Assembly (NCBI GenBank): GCA_045531895.1
Contig: JAZSEW010000120.1
Span: 1 to 22,334, forward strand
Direction of reading: 5' to 3'
Length of the DNA stretch: 22,334 bases
Source of the DNA: SIG299 sp045531895
GTDB lineage: Bacteria; Bacillota; Clostridia; Lachnospirales; Lachnospiraceae
Positions 6,937 to 15,452 of this stretch are shown one piece after another (the first letter of the stretch is position 1; each line of letters opens with the position of its first letter). The position numbers and the translations under genes are program-made. The notes under the pieces are model-generated. The model saw nothing but the letters and a program-made list of their open reading frames with translations. It did not search any database and was not told the DNA's origin.

Positions 6937-8832
6937 ATGAGCAAAAAATATTCAGATGGTAAAGACTATAAAGTAATTGCATTTGTGCATGCCTGCTTTT
7001 CTACAGAAGACCAAAGAGATTTTATTAAAACAATTACCAAAAAGAGCAGGGAGCATAACTGTAAGGCAGTTTTCTTTTCCACACTGTCTAATTTTAATGA
7101 TGGGGATATGGGCTATGGTGAAATCAGAATTTTTGACACCGTGGCAGTGGAAAGGTTTGATGCTATTGTTTTAATGGCAGAAACCTTTAAAGCGGAGGAT
7201 GGGCAAAAGAAATTTATAGAGCGTGCTGCTAATGCCGGAGTGCCTGTGATTGTGGTGGACCATCATGTGGATGGTTGCATCAATATTTCTTTTGACTATA
7301 AAGAGGCTTTTAGTGAAATTGTAAAGCATATGGTGGAATTTCACGGGTATCGCAGAATTAATTTCATGGCGGGCATACCAAATAATAGCTTTTCAGAAGA
7401 ACGTCTGAATGTGTTCAGACAGGTGTTAGAAGAGAATAAGATAACTTTTGACCCGAAATGTGTTTATTATGGACATTTTTGGGAAGTGCCGACCGTAGAA
7501 GCTATGAAGAAGATGCTGGATGATAATCCTACATTGCCGGAAGCAATTATCTGCGCTAATGATACAATGGCGCTTACTGTATGTGACTACCTAAGAAAAC
7601 GAGGTCTACGTGTGCCGGAAGATGTAGCGGTCAGCGGATTTGATGGTTTAGATGCCGGACAGTACCATCAGCCGCGTCTTCTGACCAGCGTATATGATGC
7701 GGATTCCTTTGCAGATGCCCTGTTTGAGCTGATTAATGGTAATGAGCTTACTGTGGAGGAAAAAGAAATTAAGGTGTCGGCCTATAATAAGATTCAGATT
7801 GGCGGCTCCTGTGGTTGTAAGGCGATGAATGCCATGGATGCGGCAGCAAAAATTATCCAGATAAAGTCTGATATGAATGAACAAATGGAATACCAGACAA
7901 ACCTTGGCCGAATGGTTGCTAACTATGGTGAAGGTGAGGGAATGGAAATTCTTCAGAAAACTATCCCGAAACAGCTTGTCAGAATGCATTATTTTGATTT
8001 CTGGTTCTGTTCTGCAAAAAGGTTGTTAATTGCCGATTATCCGCAGTATGCAAGCAAAAGGAAGAACGATAAGGATGGAAGTTATAATGTAATCCATTAT
8101 GAAAAATCCTTTGAGGGTGTGGGAATTAATTATATAGAGCATATGCCACTTTGCGATTTGGTGCCGGATTTGGAAAGACAGTTGGATATGAATCAGCAGT
8201 TGCTGGTACTTACTGTGCCAACACAGGAGGATCCGAATGCTTATACCGTAATTAATATTGATACAGAAAGATTCTGGTACACGGCATATGCCAGCTTTAT
8301 GTTCCATCTACGCTTTCTGCTTGATATGCAGCGTTCCAAGAAGATGCTGATGCAGGTGTATCGTACCGATGCGTTGACTGGTGTATTAAATCGTAATGGT
8401 TTTTATGCTATGATGAAGCAGGTAATGGAGTATTCTTTGGTAAGGGAACTGACGGTTATTTCTCTGGATATGTGCGGATTTAAGCAAATCAATGATATTT
8501 ATGGTCATGCTGAAGGAGACGAAGCGTTAAAGGCAGTCGGAAAAATCATTCAGGATAGTGTTACGCAGAGAGAAATTGCTGCCAGAACCGGTGGTGATGA
8601 ATTCCTGATTATTCTGTTCAGGGAAAACCAGAAGAACCGAACAGAGGAAATCATTAAGTCGATAAATGAAAAAGCGGAGTCATTTAACAAAAAGAATCAG
8701 AAAGGCTATAAGCTGATTTTTAGTATCGGTGTCTGCTCGGAAGATATGGGTGAACATTCTCTGGACTACTTCCTTAGAGAAGCGGATAAAAAGATGTATG
8801 AGCACAAGAAAGAGCAGAAGTTAGGAAGATAA
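6937..8832 (+). CDS. LacI-type sugar-binding sensor fused to a GGDEF diguanylate cyclase
   Basis: The 631-residue protein starts with a periplasmic-binding-protein-like fold of the LacI/GalR class (about residues 12-285; the block PEDVAVSGFDGLDAGQYHQPRLLTS is typical) but has no DNA-binding helix-turn-helix, signal peptide or membrane helix. A middle region of about 290-450 is unassigned. A helical linker leads into a GGDEF domain beginning DALTGVLNRNGF, with the active-site loop GGDEF at 552-556, so synthesis of cyclic di-GMP from two GTP is expected. The RxxD inhibitory site is not conserved (TQRE at that place), suggesting little product inhibition. The ATG at 6937 is preferred over 6931 because GGGAGA (6925-6930) is then 6 bases away. 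A cytosolic sugar or metabolite signal probably controls the cyclase; the ligand is unknown. Confidence 0.85.
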   Translation: MSKKYSDGKDYKVIAFVHACFSTEDQRDFIKTITKKSREHNCKAVFFSTLSNFNDGDMGYGEIRIFDTVAVERFDAIVLMAETFKAEDGQKKFIERAANAGVPVIVVDHHVDGCINISFDYKEAFSEIVKHMVEFHGYRRINFMAGIPNNSFSEERLNVFRQVLEENKITFDPKCVYYGHFWEVPTVEAMKKMLDDNPTLPEAIICANDTMALTVCDYLRKRGLRVPEDVAVSGFDGLDAGQYHQPRLLTSVYDADSFADALFELINGNELTVEEKEIKVSAYNKIQIGGSCGCKAMNAMDAAAKIIQIKSDMNEQMEYQTNLGRMVANYGEGEGMEILQKTIPKQLVRMHYFDFWFCSAKRLLIADYPQYASKRKNDKDGSYNVIHYEKSFEGVGINYIEHMPLCDLVPDLERQLDMNQQLLVLTVPTQEDPNAYTVINIDTERFWYTAYASFMFHLRFLLDMQRSKKMLMQVYRTDALTGVLNRNGFYAMMKQVMEYSLVRELTVISLDMCGFKQINDIYGHAEGDEALKAVGKIIQDSVTQREIAARTGGDEFLIILFRENQKNRTEEIIKSINEKAESFNKKNQKGYKLIFSIGVCSEDMGEHSLDYFLREADKKMYEHKKEQKLGR

Positions 8833-8838
8833 AGATAT

Positions 8839-8879
8839 GCCGTGGTTCCATTATGGTAGGGAACCACGGCGCTTTTTTT
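8839..8879 (+). terminator. Intrinsic terminator between convergent genes
   Basis: A perfect 11-bp stem GCCGTGGTTCC/GGAACCACGGC (8839-8849 and 8860-8870) is followed by GCTTTTTTT. It ends the GGDEF transcript. It also abuts the pyrI stop codon, where it may serve weakly in the other direction. Confidence 0.9.
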
Positions 8880-9306
8880 ACTTTTTATTCTTAAAAGACT
8901 GTTCACAGTATTCGCAACGGTAAATACCTTTTTCACGATTAGTTAACTTAAAACGATGAGGAAGTTCCTGTTCGATGGAAGTGATACAGCGAGGGTTCTT
9001 ACACTTAATGATGCCGTAAATTTTTTCCGGAAGATTAAGCTGTCTCTTTTCTACACGTTCACCGTTTTTGATATAGTTAATGGTCATATGAGGCTCTAAT
9101 ACGGCAAGCATATTAAAGTCCATATCGATATGCTGGTCAATTTTGATGATGTCCTTGCGACCCATCTTGCTGCTTTTTGCATTTTTAATAATGGCAACGC
9201 TGCAGTCCAGTTTTTCTAAGTTCAGATAGTTATAAATTTCCATAGCACCGCCGGCATGAATATGATCCAGAACGATACCTTCATTTAATCCACCAATGTT
9301 TAACAT
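8878..9306 (-). CDS. pyrI: Aspartate carbamoyltransferase regulatory subunit
   Basis: The 142-residue regulatory chain binds CTP/ATP and joins PyrB trimers into the allosteric aspartate transcarbamoylase. The zinc-binding domain is intact, with C102-x4-C107 and C131-x2-C134, and the N-terminal nucleotide domain contains GIVLDHIHAGGA. The start at 9306 gives the normal N-terminus and has GGAGG at about 9318-9322; a longer in-frame start would run into pyrB. It lies 16 bases after pyrB in the same direction, as in the classic pyrBI operon. This implies feedback control of pyrimidine synthesis at the enzyme level. Confidence 0.95.
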   Translation of the reverse strand: MLNIGGLNEGIVLDHIHAGGAMEIYNYLNLEKLDCSVAIIKNAKSSKMGRKDIIKIDQHIDMDFNMLAVLEPHMTINYIKNGERVEKRQLNLPEKIYGIIKCKNPRCITSIEQELPHRFKLTNREKGIYRCEYCEQSFKNKK

Positions 9307-9322
9307 GATATATTTTTCCTCC

Positions 9323-10246
9323 TTATTCCGGCTTCTCAACGCCAAGCAGTGTCATAATCAGTGCCATTCTTGCGTAAACACCAAATTGAACCTGTTTAAA
9401 ATAAGCGGCACGAGGGTCAGTGTCTACCTCAACCGAAATCTCGTTTACACGAGGCAGCGGATGGAGCACCAACATGTCTTCTTTGGCAAGTTTCATTTTT
9501 TCGGTATCTAAAATAAAGGAATCTTTTAAGCGGATATAATCTTCTTCGTTGAAGAAGCGTTCTTTTTGGACTCTTGTCATATAGAGTACATCAAGTTCCG
9601 GCATAACATCCTCTAAAACTTTAACTTCTTTATATTCGATGCCAAGTGGATCAAGAACTTCTTCTTTAAGATAGGTAGGAATGCGGAGTTCATCCGGTGC
9701 AATGAATACGAATTTTACATTAGGGAACTGTACCATAGCATGGATGAGAGAGTGTACGGTACGGCCGAACTTTAAGTCACCGCAGCAACCAATAGTGATT
9801 CCATCTAAATGACCTTTTAAAGACTTGATGGTAAGCAAGTCAGTAAGAGTCTGGGTAGGATGGTTATGTCCGCCGTCACCTGCGTTGATTACCGGAATAC
9901 CGGAGTTGATGGAAGCAACATAAGGTGCACCTTCCTTTGGATGGCGCATAGCACAGATGTCTGCATAGCAGGAAACTACGCGGATGGTGTCTGCAACACT
10001 TTCGCCTTTAGATGCAGAAGAGGAATCGGCAGAAGAAAAACCAAGGACACTACCTCCCATATTGAGCATTGCAGCTTCAAAACTGAGACGGGTACGAGTA
10101 CTTGGTTCATAAAATAAAGTGGCTATTTTTTTGCCATGGCAGCAATTGGAATATTTTTTAGGGTCGTGGGCAATGTCATTTGCCAGATCGAGAAGATTGT
10201 TTAACTCTTCGAATGATAAGTCCTGTGGACTGATTAAGTGTCTCAT
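9323..10246 (-). CDS. pyrB: Aspartate carbamoyltransferase catalytic subunit
   Basis: The 307-residue enzyme condenses carbamoyl phosphate and aspartate to carbamoyl-aspartate, step two of pyrimidine synthesis. The carbamoyl-phosphate signature STRTR (49-53) and the HPTQ motif (129-132) are present, and the length is normal. The start codon follows GGAGG at about 10252-10256. It is cotranscribed with pyrI from a promoter squeezed between it and the AraC gene. No obvious PyrR-type attenuator is seen in the short leader of about 50 bases, so transcriptional control may be by another route. Confidence 0.97.
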   Translation of the reverse strand: MRHLISPQDLSFEELNNLLDLANDIAHDPKKYSNCCHGKKIATLFYEPSTRTRLSFEAAMLNMGGSVLGFSSADSSSASKGESVADTIRVVSCYADICAMRHPKEGAPYVASINSGIPVINAGDGGHNHPTQTLTDLLTIKSLKGHLDGITIGCCGDLKFGRTVHSLIHAMVQFPNVKFVFIAPDELRIPTYLKEEVLDPLGIEYKEVKVLEDVMPELDVLYMTRVQKERFFNEEDYIRLKDSFILDTEKMKLAKEDMLVLHPLPRVNEISVEVDTDPRAAYFKQVQFGVYARMALIMTLLGVEKPE

Positions 10247-10299
10247 AATATCCTCCGTTCCGCCCTTGCAGTTAAAGTCCGCATTCAGGCATTTTTTCT

Positions 10300-10328
10300 A
10301 TTGTATAACACAGAATGCAAGATTGCAA
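10300..10328 (-). promoter_or_regulatory. pyrBI promoter
   Basis: On the minus strand, TTGCAA (10323-10328) and TACAAT (10300-10305) are spaced by 17 bp. The -35 box lies only 9 bases past the AraC stop codon. The start would be near 10293, in an A-rich stretch. Confidence 0.65.
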
Positions 10329-10336
10329 GCGTTTTT

Positions 10337-11119
10337 TTAGGAAAAATTTTTACAGCTTTTTCGATAGTCCCCCGGTGTTGTTCCTGTTTTGGAAAGAAAC
10401 TGGCGATAAAAATGGACTTCGCTGTTGTAGCCGCATTCATGAGAAATTTGTTCCAGGGGCAGAGTAGTAGTTCGTAATAAATCCTTGGCATAATCAATTT
10501 TCATATTAATTAGGTCAGCGCGGAAGGATTGTCCGAAAAAGCTTTTATAAAGATGTTCGTAGTAAGACAGACTAATACCGATGGAATCTGCCATTTGCCG
10601 TGCCTGATAAGGGAGATATGGGGTTGCCTGCATGGAGATACGTTGTTTCTGCATTTGAAAACGATAGGGATGATAGCTGTTTTGGTTATAGTAATCTTGT
10701 ATGGCATGTCTTAAAATAATCTGAAACAACCGGTGAACATTTTTATCCCGGAAGGCTTCAGAAGCAAAGCTATGTTCCCACAAGAGTTGTTCGATATAGG
10801 TTCCTATAACAGAAGGATTGTTACAGGAGAAAGGGAGATGAAAGAGTTCTGTGGGAAATTGCGCAATATCCTCTTTACTGCATTCAAAATGAATCCAGTC
10901 ATCCATATAAACACCATTTGGGTTGGAATAGGAATATGGAGTATTCGGCTGTATGAAGAGATAGCTGTTTGGGGCTACGGTATAGTTTTGACCGGCAATA
11001 CAAAGCGCAGCTTCAGAACGGATGTATAGGAAAACATAAGAATGAAATCCTAAAGGACGTTCCATGGAAAATGTTTGTGGATGTCTGGTGAAGTAACCGC
11101 CATTGATAATATGATACAT
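10337..11119 (-). CDS. AraC-family transcriptional regulator
   Basis: The 260-residue protein has an N-terminal cupin-like effector domain (HSYVFLYI, CIAGQNYTVAPNSYLFIQPNTPYSY) and a C-terminal double helix-turn-helix. Its second helix pair includes the conserved ISHECGYNSEVHFYRQFLSKTGTTPGDYR block. The start at 11119 is chosen because GGAGG lies at about 11130-11134 and the N-terminus MYHIINGGYF begins the cupin; the open frame further upstream has no ribosome site. It diverges from the GH88 gene, so it probably activates the GH88-DUF2264 unit in response to a pectin-derived uronide. This is inferred from position only. Confidence 0.88.
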   Translation of the reverse strand: MYHIINGGYFTRHPQTFSMERPLGFHSYVFLYIRSEAALCIAGQNYTVAPNSYLFIQPNTPYSYSNPNGVYMDDWIHFECSKEDIAQFPTELFHLPFSCNNPSVIGTYIEQLLWEHSFASEAFRDKNVHRLFQIILRHAIQDYYNQNSYHPYRFQMQKQRISMQATPYLPYQARQMADSIGISLSYYEHLYKSFFGQSFRADLINMKIDYAKDLLRTTTLPLEQISHECGYNSEVHFYRQFLSKTGTTPGDYRKSCKNFS

Positions 11120-11143
11120 AGGTAAACCACCTCCTTTTTTTTG

Positions 11144-11173
11144 ATTATAGCAGAAAAGGTTAGTAAATAGCAA
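11144..11173 (-). promoter_or_regulatory. Possible AraC gene promoter
   Basis: On the minus strand TTGCTA (11168-11173) and a perfect TATAAT (11144-11149) are 18 bp apart. The predicted leader is very short, just long enough to hold the ribosome site. The facing GH88 promoter is not obvious, as expected if it needs the AraC protein. Confidence 0.45.
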
Positions 11174-11300
11174 TAAAAGATATTATTATTTTTGAAAAAA
11201 TGAAGTATAGTAAAAGAAATGGCATGTGTTATAAAAATATGGTATTTGAGTTACAAATTATAAGGCAGTGCGATAATATTGGAAAAGGAGAAAGAAGCAG

Positions 11301-12434
11301 ATGGTTACACGTTTGGAAGAAAAGAAATGGGCGCAGGAGGTTGCAGACAGAATAGCAGAAAAAGTTTCTATTACCGCAGTTAGAAACAAAGGAAAGATTC
11401 CATATTCAACGATAGATGGAATTTTTGATGACTGTTCCGGTGACAGAGTTGGCTGGTGGACGAATGGTTTTTGGGCAGCACAGCTGTGGCTGTTATATCA
11501 TGCCTATAAAAAAGAAGAGTTTCGAACGGTTGCAGAGGATATTCAGGAGCAGTTGGATGCTGTGCTGATGGATTATCTGCCGATGGACCATGATGCAGGA
11601 TTCCGGTTCCATATCACAGCAGTAGCGGATTATCGAATTACCGGTAATCAGAAATCCAGAAACCGCGGTATTCTTGCAGCGTCCAATATGGCGGGAAGAT
11701 ACAATCTTGCTGCGGGATTAATTCGTGCGTGGAATGATACCGGAGATGGAAATACCTCCGGACTGGCAATTATTGATTGTATGATGAATTTACCGCTGTT
11801 ATATTGGGCTTCCAAGGAATTAAATGACCCTAGATTTAAACACATTGCCATGGCACATGCAGATAAAGCAATGGAGGTTTTTATAAGAGAAAACGGTTCG
11901 GTACATCATATTATTGAATTTAATCCGGAAACCGGTGCAATCGTAGGACCAAGGGGTGGTCAGGGAATGCAGATAGGTTCTGCATGGACCAGAGGACAGT
12001 CCTGGGCATTGTATGGATTTACTTTGAGCTACCTTCATACCGGAAAGCAGGAGTACCTGGAAACTGCTAAAAAAGTAGCAGATTATGTGGTTTCCCAGAT
12101 ACCGGAAAGCGGCTTGATTCCGGTGGATTTTGACCAGCCAACGGAGGTGCTGTGGGAAGATTCTACAGCTGCAACTATTTTCGCCTGTGGCTTACTGGAA
12201 CTGGAAAAGTTAGTAGAAGGAGAACGGAAAGAAACTTACTATCAGAAGGCTTTATTTTTACTTCATACGTTGGAAGAAAAACGTTGTAACTGGGATAAGA
12301 ATGCAGACCATCTGGTAGAAAAATGCTCTGCTGCATATCATGACAAGAATCATGATTTTACCATTATTTACGGGGATTATTATTTTACGGAAGCAATTTT
12401 AAAAGTGGCAGAAAAAGATATAATGTTATGGTAA
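11301..12434 (+). CDS. Glycoside hydrolase family 88, unsaturated glucuronyl/galacturonyl hydrolase
   Basis: The 377-residue protein has the (alpha/alpha)6-barrel signatures of GH88. These include GWWTNGFWAAQLWLLY near 51-66, the MDHDAGF block with D98, IIDCMMNLPLLYWAS with D159 as the likely second catalytic Asp, and GSAWTRGQSWALYGF. Such enzymes hydrate and release the 4,5-unsaturated uronic acid that polysaccharide lyases leave at the non-reducing end. There is no signal peptide, so it works on imported unsaturated oligomers. The ATG at 11301 has AAGGAG at 11284-11289. DUF2264 follows after 47 bases on the same strand, and AraC is divergent. The exact oligosaccharide (pectin or glycosaminoglycan) is not fixed by sequence; the surrounding pectin genes favour rhamnogalacturonan or galacturonan. 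Confidence 0.9.
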   Translation: MVTRLEEKKWAQEVADRIAEKVSITAVRNKGKIPYSTIDGIFDDCSGDRVGWWTNGFWAAQLWLLYHAYKKEEFRTVAEDIQEQLDAVLMDYLPMDHDAGFRFHITAVADYRITGNQKSRNRGILAASNMAGRYNLAAGLIRAWNDTGDGNTSGLAIIDCMMNLPLLYWASKELNDPRFKHIAMAHADKAMEVFIRENGSVHHIIEFNPETGAIVGPRGGQGMQIGSAWTRGQSWALYGFTLSYLHTGKQEYLETAKKVADYVVSQIPESGLIPVDFDQPTEVLWEDSTAATIFACGLLELEKLVEGERKETYYQKALFLLHTLEEKRCNWDKNADHLVEKCSAAYHDKNHDFTIIYGDYYFTEAILKVAEKDIMLW

Positions 12435-12481
12435 AGATTGTATAGAGAAGTATAACAGGAGAAGAAAGGAGAAAGGATAGC

Positions 12482-13623
12482 ATGGAGATGAGAGGAAGAG
12501 CAGACTGGCTGGACAGAATGCTTCGGATTGCAGAACCTGTCGTAGCAAATCTGGCAAGGATTGCTTAAAGGAAAAAATGCCAACGGTGTTTCATCCGGAC
12601 AGAGAGCCGTTTATGCATTTGGAAGCATTGGGAAGAACGGTAATGGGGCTTGCACCATGGCTGGAATTAGAAGAAATCCCGCAGGAAGAAAAAGAAGTAC
12701 AGAAAAAATATCGTCAATTGGTACGTAAGGGAATAGCCAATGCAGTAAATCCTTCTGCAAAAGATTTTATGAATTTTTCTGAAGGCTATGGACAGGCCTT
12801 GGTGGATGCAGCTTTTTTGGCCCAGGCAATTGTACGGGCACCGAAACAGTTGTTTGAATTATTAGAGGAACAGGATAAAAAGAATCTTGTGGCAGCATTA
12901 AAAGCTACCAGATGTTTTACCCCGTTTGTCTGTAACTGGATTTTGTTTTCTTCCATGATTGAAGTGGCTCTTTATGTTATGGGTGAAGAAGATTATGATA
13001 TGACCCGTGTGGAATATGGAGTTCGCATGTTTTGGAAATGGTATGTGGGTGATGGCACTTACGGAGATGGAGAACGCTTCCATTGGGATTATTATAATAG
13101 TTTTGTTATTCAGCCAATGCTGCTTGATATTGTAGGAACTATGAAAGCAGTAAGAAGGGATTATGAAGAGCTGTATCAGATATTTAGAAAGCGTACCTCA
13201 CGTTATGCGGCGGTACAGGAGCAGATGATTGGTCCGGATGGAACCTATATGGTGATTGGCCGTTCTGTAAGTTACCGGTTTGGAGCATTTCAGGCACTGG
13301 CGCAGGCTGCGTTACAGGATAATCTGCCGGAAACAGTTTCTAACGGGCAGGTGAGGAGTGCTCTCACAGCAGTACTTCATAAAGTGATGGAACACCCACA
13401 AATGTTTGATGAAAAGGGATGGCTAAATCCAGGAGTGTATGGGAATCAGCCAGGACTGGCAGAGGACTATATTTGTGTGGGAAGTCTCTATTTATGTATG
13501 GCAGTGTTTCTTCCATTGGGCTTGCCACAGGAACATTCCTTCTGGCAGGAAGAAGAGCAGGATTGGACTTCAAAGAAAATCTGGAATGGCATGGATGTAA
13601 AAGTGGATCATGCCATGGATTAA
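12482..13623 (+). pseudogene. DUF2264 family protein, reading frame broken near the N-terminus
   Basis: A first frame from ATG 12482, with AAAGGA sites just upstream, encodes 28 residues including RADWLDRMLRIAEPV, a typical DUF2264 start. It ends at TAA 12566-12568. The remaining 348 residues continue in another frame from ATG 12577 (MPTVFHPDREPFMHLEALGRT onward, ending KIWNGMDVKVDHAMD). Reading the bridge as ...ARIA-LKEKMPT restores the family sequence if one T is added to the TT at 12565-12566. The break is therefore a one-base deletion, a sequencing error, or a split gene in which AAAGGA beside the stop restarts translation at 12577. DUF2264 proteins are predicted alpha/alpha-barrel sugar enzymes of unknown reaction, often beside uronide hydrolases. 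Cotranscription with GH88 supports a role on the same oligosaccharides. Confidence 0.75.
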
Positions 13624-13638
13624 TAGCGTAGGAAAGTC

Positions 13639-13668
13639 TTGACAGAGAGGGAGAAAATACCATATACT
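13639..13668 (+). promoter_or_regulatory. Promoter of the flagellin-like gene
   Basis: A consensus TTGACA (13639-13644) and TATACT (13663-13668) lie 18 bp apart. This is a housekeeping-type promoter; I do not see the sigma-D/FliA boxes usual for flagellin genes. Confidence 0.6.
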
Positions 13669-13716
13669 GATAATAGAGATAACTAATGTTGTATCCTGAA
13701 AAAAGGAGGATTGCTT

Positions 13717-14478
13717 ATGTCGATAAATAGTATTAGTGGAAGTTCCTATTATAGCCAGATTGCCAGTGGCAATCGAATTAATTCTGCGGCGGATGATGCG
13801 GCAGGTTCTGCGATTGCAGAAAAAATGCAGAGTGAGATTACAGAATTGAATGTGAGTACCAGAAATGCGGCAGAAGGTCAGGGACTCATCAATATTGCAG
13901 ATGGCGCGCTTGGAAATATTTCTGATGCGCTGCAAAGAATCCGTGAACTCAGTGTACAGGCTGGCAATGCCTCAATTTACGGTGCAGAAGGTCTTTCTAT
14001 GATTCAGGATGAAATTAACCAGTTAAAGGATTCTATCCAGAGCATTGCTAAAAATACAGAATATAACACCATGAAGCTGCTGGACGGCAGTCAGAGTGGC
14101 TGGCAGATTGCTTCTGGCGGCAGTGGTACATATGTAAACGCTCCAAATGCAACGCTGGAAGCACTGGGTATAGCAGATTATGATGTGACAGGAGAATTTG
14201 ATATCAGAAAGATTGACTCCGCTATCAGTATGGTGAGCAAGGCGAGAAGTTCCATGGGAGCAAAGAGCAATGGTCTGGATCATCAGATGGCATATAATGA
14301 GTATGCAGCTTTAAATCTGACAGCGGCCCAGAGTAATATTAAGGATACTGATATTGCAGAAGCTATTATGGGACTAAAAAAGGAGCAGAACCTGCAGCAG
14401 TACCAGATGATTATGCTTAAGAAAAAGATGGAAAATGAACAGACCGGTAAGCTGAAACTGTTTGAAGGATTGCTGTAA
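13717..14478 (+). CDS. Flagellin-like protein with shortened N-terminus
   Basis: The 253-residue product carries the flagellin N-domain core SGNRINSAADDAAGSAIAEKM and the following helices (NAAEGQGLINIADGALGNISDALQRIRELSVQAG). It also has a C-domain (RSSMGAKSNGLDHQMAYNEYAALNLTAAQSNIKDTDIAEAIM). The central variable domain is almost absent. About 15 residues of the usual N-terminal D0 helix are missing, and the C-terminus is an unusual lysine-rich LKKKMENEQTGKLKLFEGLL. The ATG at 13717 follows AAAGGAGG; the in-frame TTG at 13711 would overlap it. No other motility gene is nearby, and it has its own promoter and terminator. It may be a minor flagellin-like or secreted protein rather than the main filament subunit. 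Confidence 0.82.
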   Translation: MSINSISGSSYYSQIASGNRINSAADDAAGSAIAEKMQSEITELNVSTRNAAEGQGLINIADGALGNISDALQRIRELSVQAGNASIYGAEGLSMIQDEINQLKDSIQSIAKNTEYNTMKLLDGSQSGWQIASGGSGTYVNAPNATLEALGIADYDVTGEFDIRKIDSAISMVSKARSSMGAKSNGLDHQMAYNEYAALNLTAAQSNIKDTDIAEAIMGLKKEQNLQQYQMIMLKKKMENEQTGKLKLFEGLL

Positions 14479-14514
14479 TGAAATCAGTGGAAACCAAATA
14501 GAAATTAAAAAGTT

Positions 14515-14553
14515 CGCACCACTTTCTTGGAAGGTAAGAGAGTGGTGCGTTTT
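14515..14553 (+). terminator. Intrinsic terminator of the flagellin-like gene
   Basis: A 14-bp stem (14515-14528 with 14536-14549, one G-U pair) of core CGCACCACT/AGTGGTGCG is followed by TTTTG. It separates this gene from the convergent methyltransferase. Confidence 0.85.
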
Positions 14554-14585
14554 GATATTAAAGTTCTGTTTTATTTATTGATGTA

Positions 14586-15344
14586 TTATTTCTGTGTTAC
14601 AAGATAGTAGCGATGGATGGTGCCTTCTATATAACCGTCTTGCTCAATTTTTTTCTGCATGTCCAGAAGATGATTAAAACAGTTGTCGACGGAAAATTCA
14701 GGAAATTCCCATACAATAATACGGGCAAACCATACGAAAGCACCAATATCGTAAAAACGGATAGGGCGGAAGGCTTCACCGGATTCTAAGATAAGAAATC
14801 CCGCATTTTTAAAGGCATTTGTCTGGTCCTTCAAATTTAAGCCGGAAAACGGTTTTGGTGTACCCGGAAGTGCCAGTTCTACCAGTTCGCGGTCATTATC
14901 CTCGCCTACCTGCTGGGTAATAAAGAGACCGCCCTTTTTTAGTAGCCGGTAAATTTCTTTTGGGTCAAAGCTTCCGTGACGGTTGAGGATAATGTCAAAG
15001 CTTTCATTTTCAAAAGGAATGTTTGCTTCATCGTCACAAGGTTTAAAGTCTATGCCGAGTGGAAGAAGGGTTTCTTTGCAAAGTTCTATATTTGGCGGGA
15101 ATCCCTCTGTCGCAGCAGTAAGGTTGTACGGGTGGCCAAGGGAAAGCAAAAATTCTCCACCGCCGGTATCAAAGTCCAAAATATGCATGGACGGTGTGAG
15201 ATAGTTTCTGATGATTTCTTTATAATCCCATGGAAGGTCTTCTTCCTCCATGTATTTACCTTCTATGTGGGAAAAATCCCAGCCGTGGATGTGGGCAATG
15301 GATTCCTCCTGCTTCCAAAGTTTTTTTAGTTCGAATTCATTCAT
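14586..15344 (-). CDS. Class I SAM-dependent methyltransferase
   Basis: The 252-residue protein has a Rossmann methyltransferase core. Motif I is ILDFDTGGGEFLLSLG (about residues 55-70), followed by an acidic strand and FENESFDIILNRHGSF (motif IV region), then a LKKGGLFITQQVG post-motif strand. It resembles the type-11 methyltransferase group; the substrate (small molecule, antibiotic or RNA) is not evident. The start at 15344 gives the usual MNEFELKKLW N-terminus with AAAGGA about 10 bases upstream; ATG 15356 is in frame but has no room for a ribosome site. It is preceded by a leader peptide and a long hairpin, so expression is probably controlled after transcription starts. Confidence 0.8.
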   Translation of the reverse strand: MNEFELKKLWKQEESIAHIHGWDFSHIEGKYMEEEDLPWDYKEIIRNYLTPSMHILDFDTGGGEFLLSLGHPYNLTAATEGFPPNIELCKETLLPLGIDFKPCDDEANIPFENESFDIILNRHGSFDPKEIYRLLKKGGLFITQQVGEDNDRELVELALPGTPKPFSGLNLKDQTNAFKNAGFLILESGEAFRPIRFYDIGAFVWFARIIVWEFPEFSVDNCFNHLLDMQKKIEQDGYIEGTIHRYYLVTQK

Positions 15345-15383
15345 GATTAACTGCATCCTTTCTTTTTTTAGTGAATAAGGTTT

Positions 15384-15452
15384 GGTGCAGCCTGACAACA
15401 GTTCTAATTTGATTAACCTCGATACAATCGTTGTCAGTGTGTAAACTGCACC
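15384..15452 (-). promoter_or_regulatory. Long leader hairpin before the methyltransferase (candidate attenuator)
   Basis: On the minus strand GGTGCAG (15446-15452) pairs with CTGCACC (15384-15390), and CTGACAAC (15430-15437) pairs with GTTGTCAG (15392-15399). This makes 15 bp with an 8-versus-1 internal loop and a 30-base apical region. The 5' arm lies inside the 13-codon leader peptide. No U-run follows, so it is not a simple terminator. Confidence 0.55.

Noticed and set aside
13663..13676. Sigma-D (FliA) promoter for the flagellin-like gene
   Set aside because: The TGATAATAG after the -10 box only faintly resembles the sigma-D -10, and no TAAA box is found at the right distance; the sigma-A boxes fit better.
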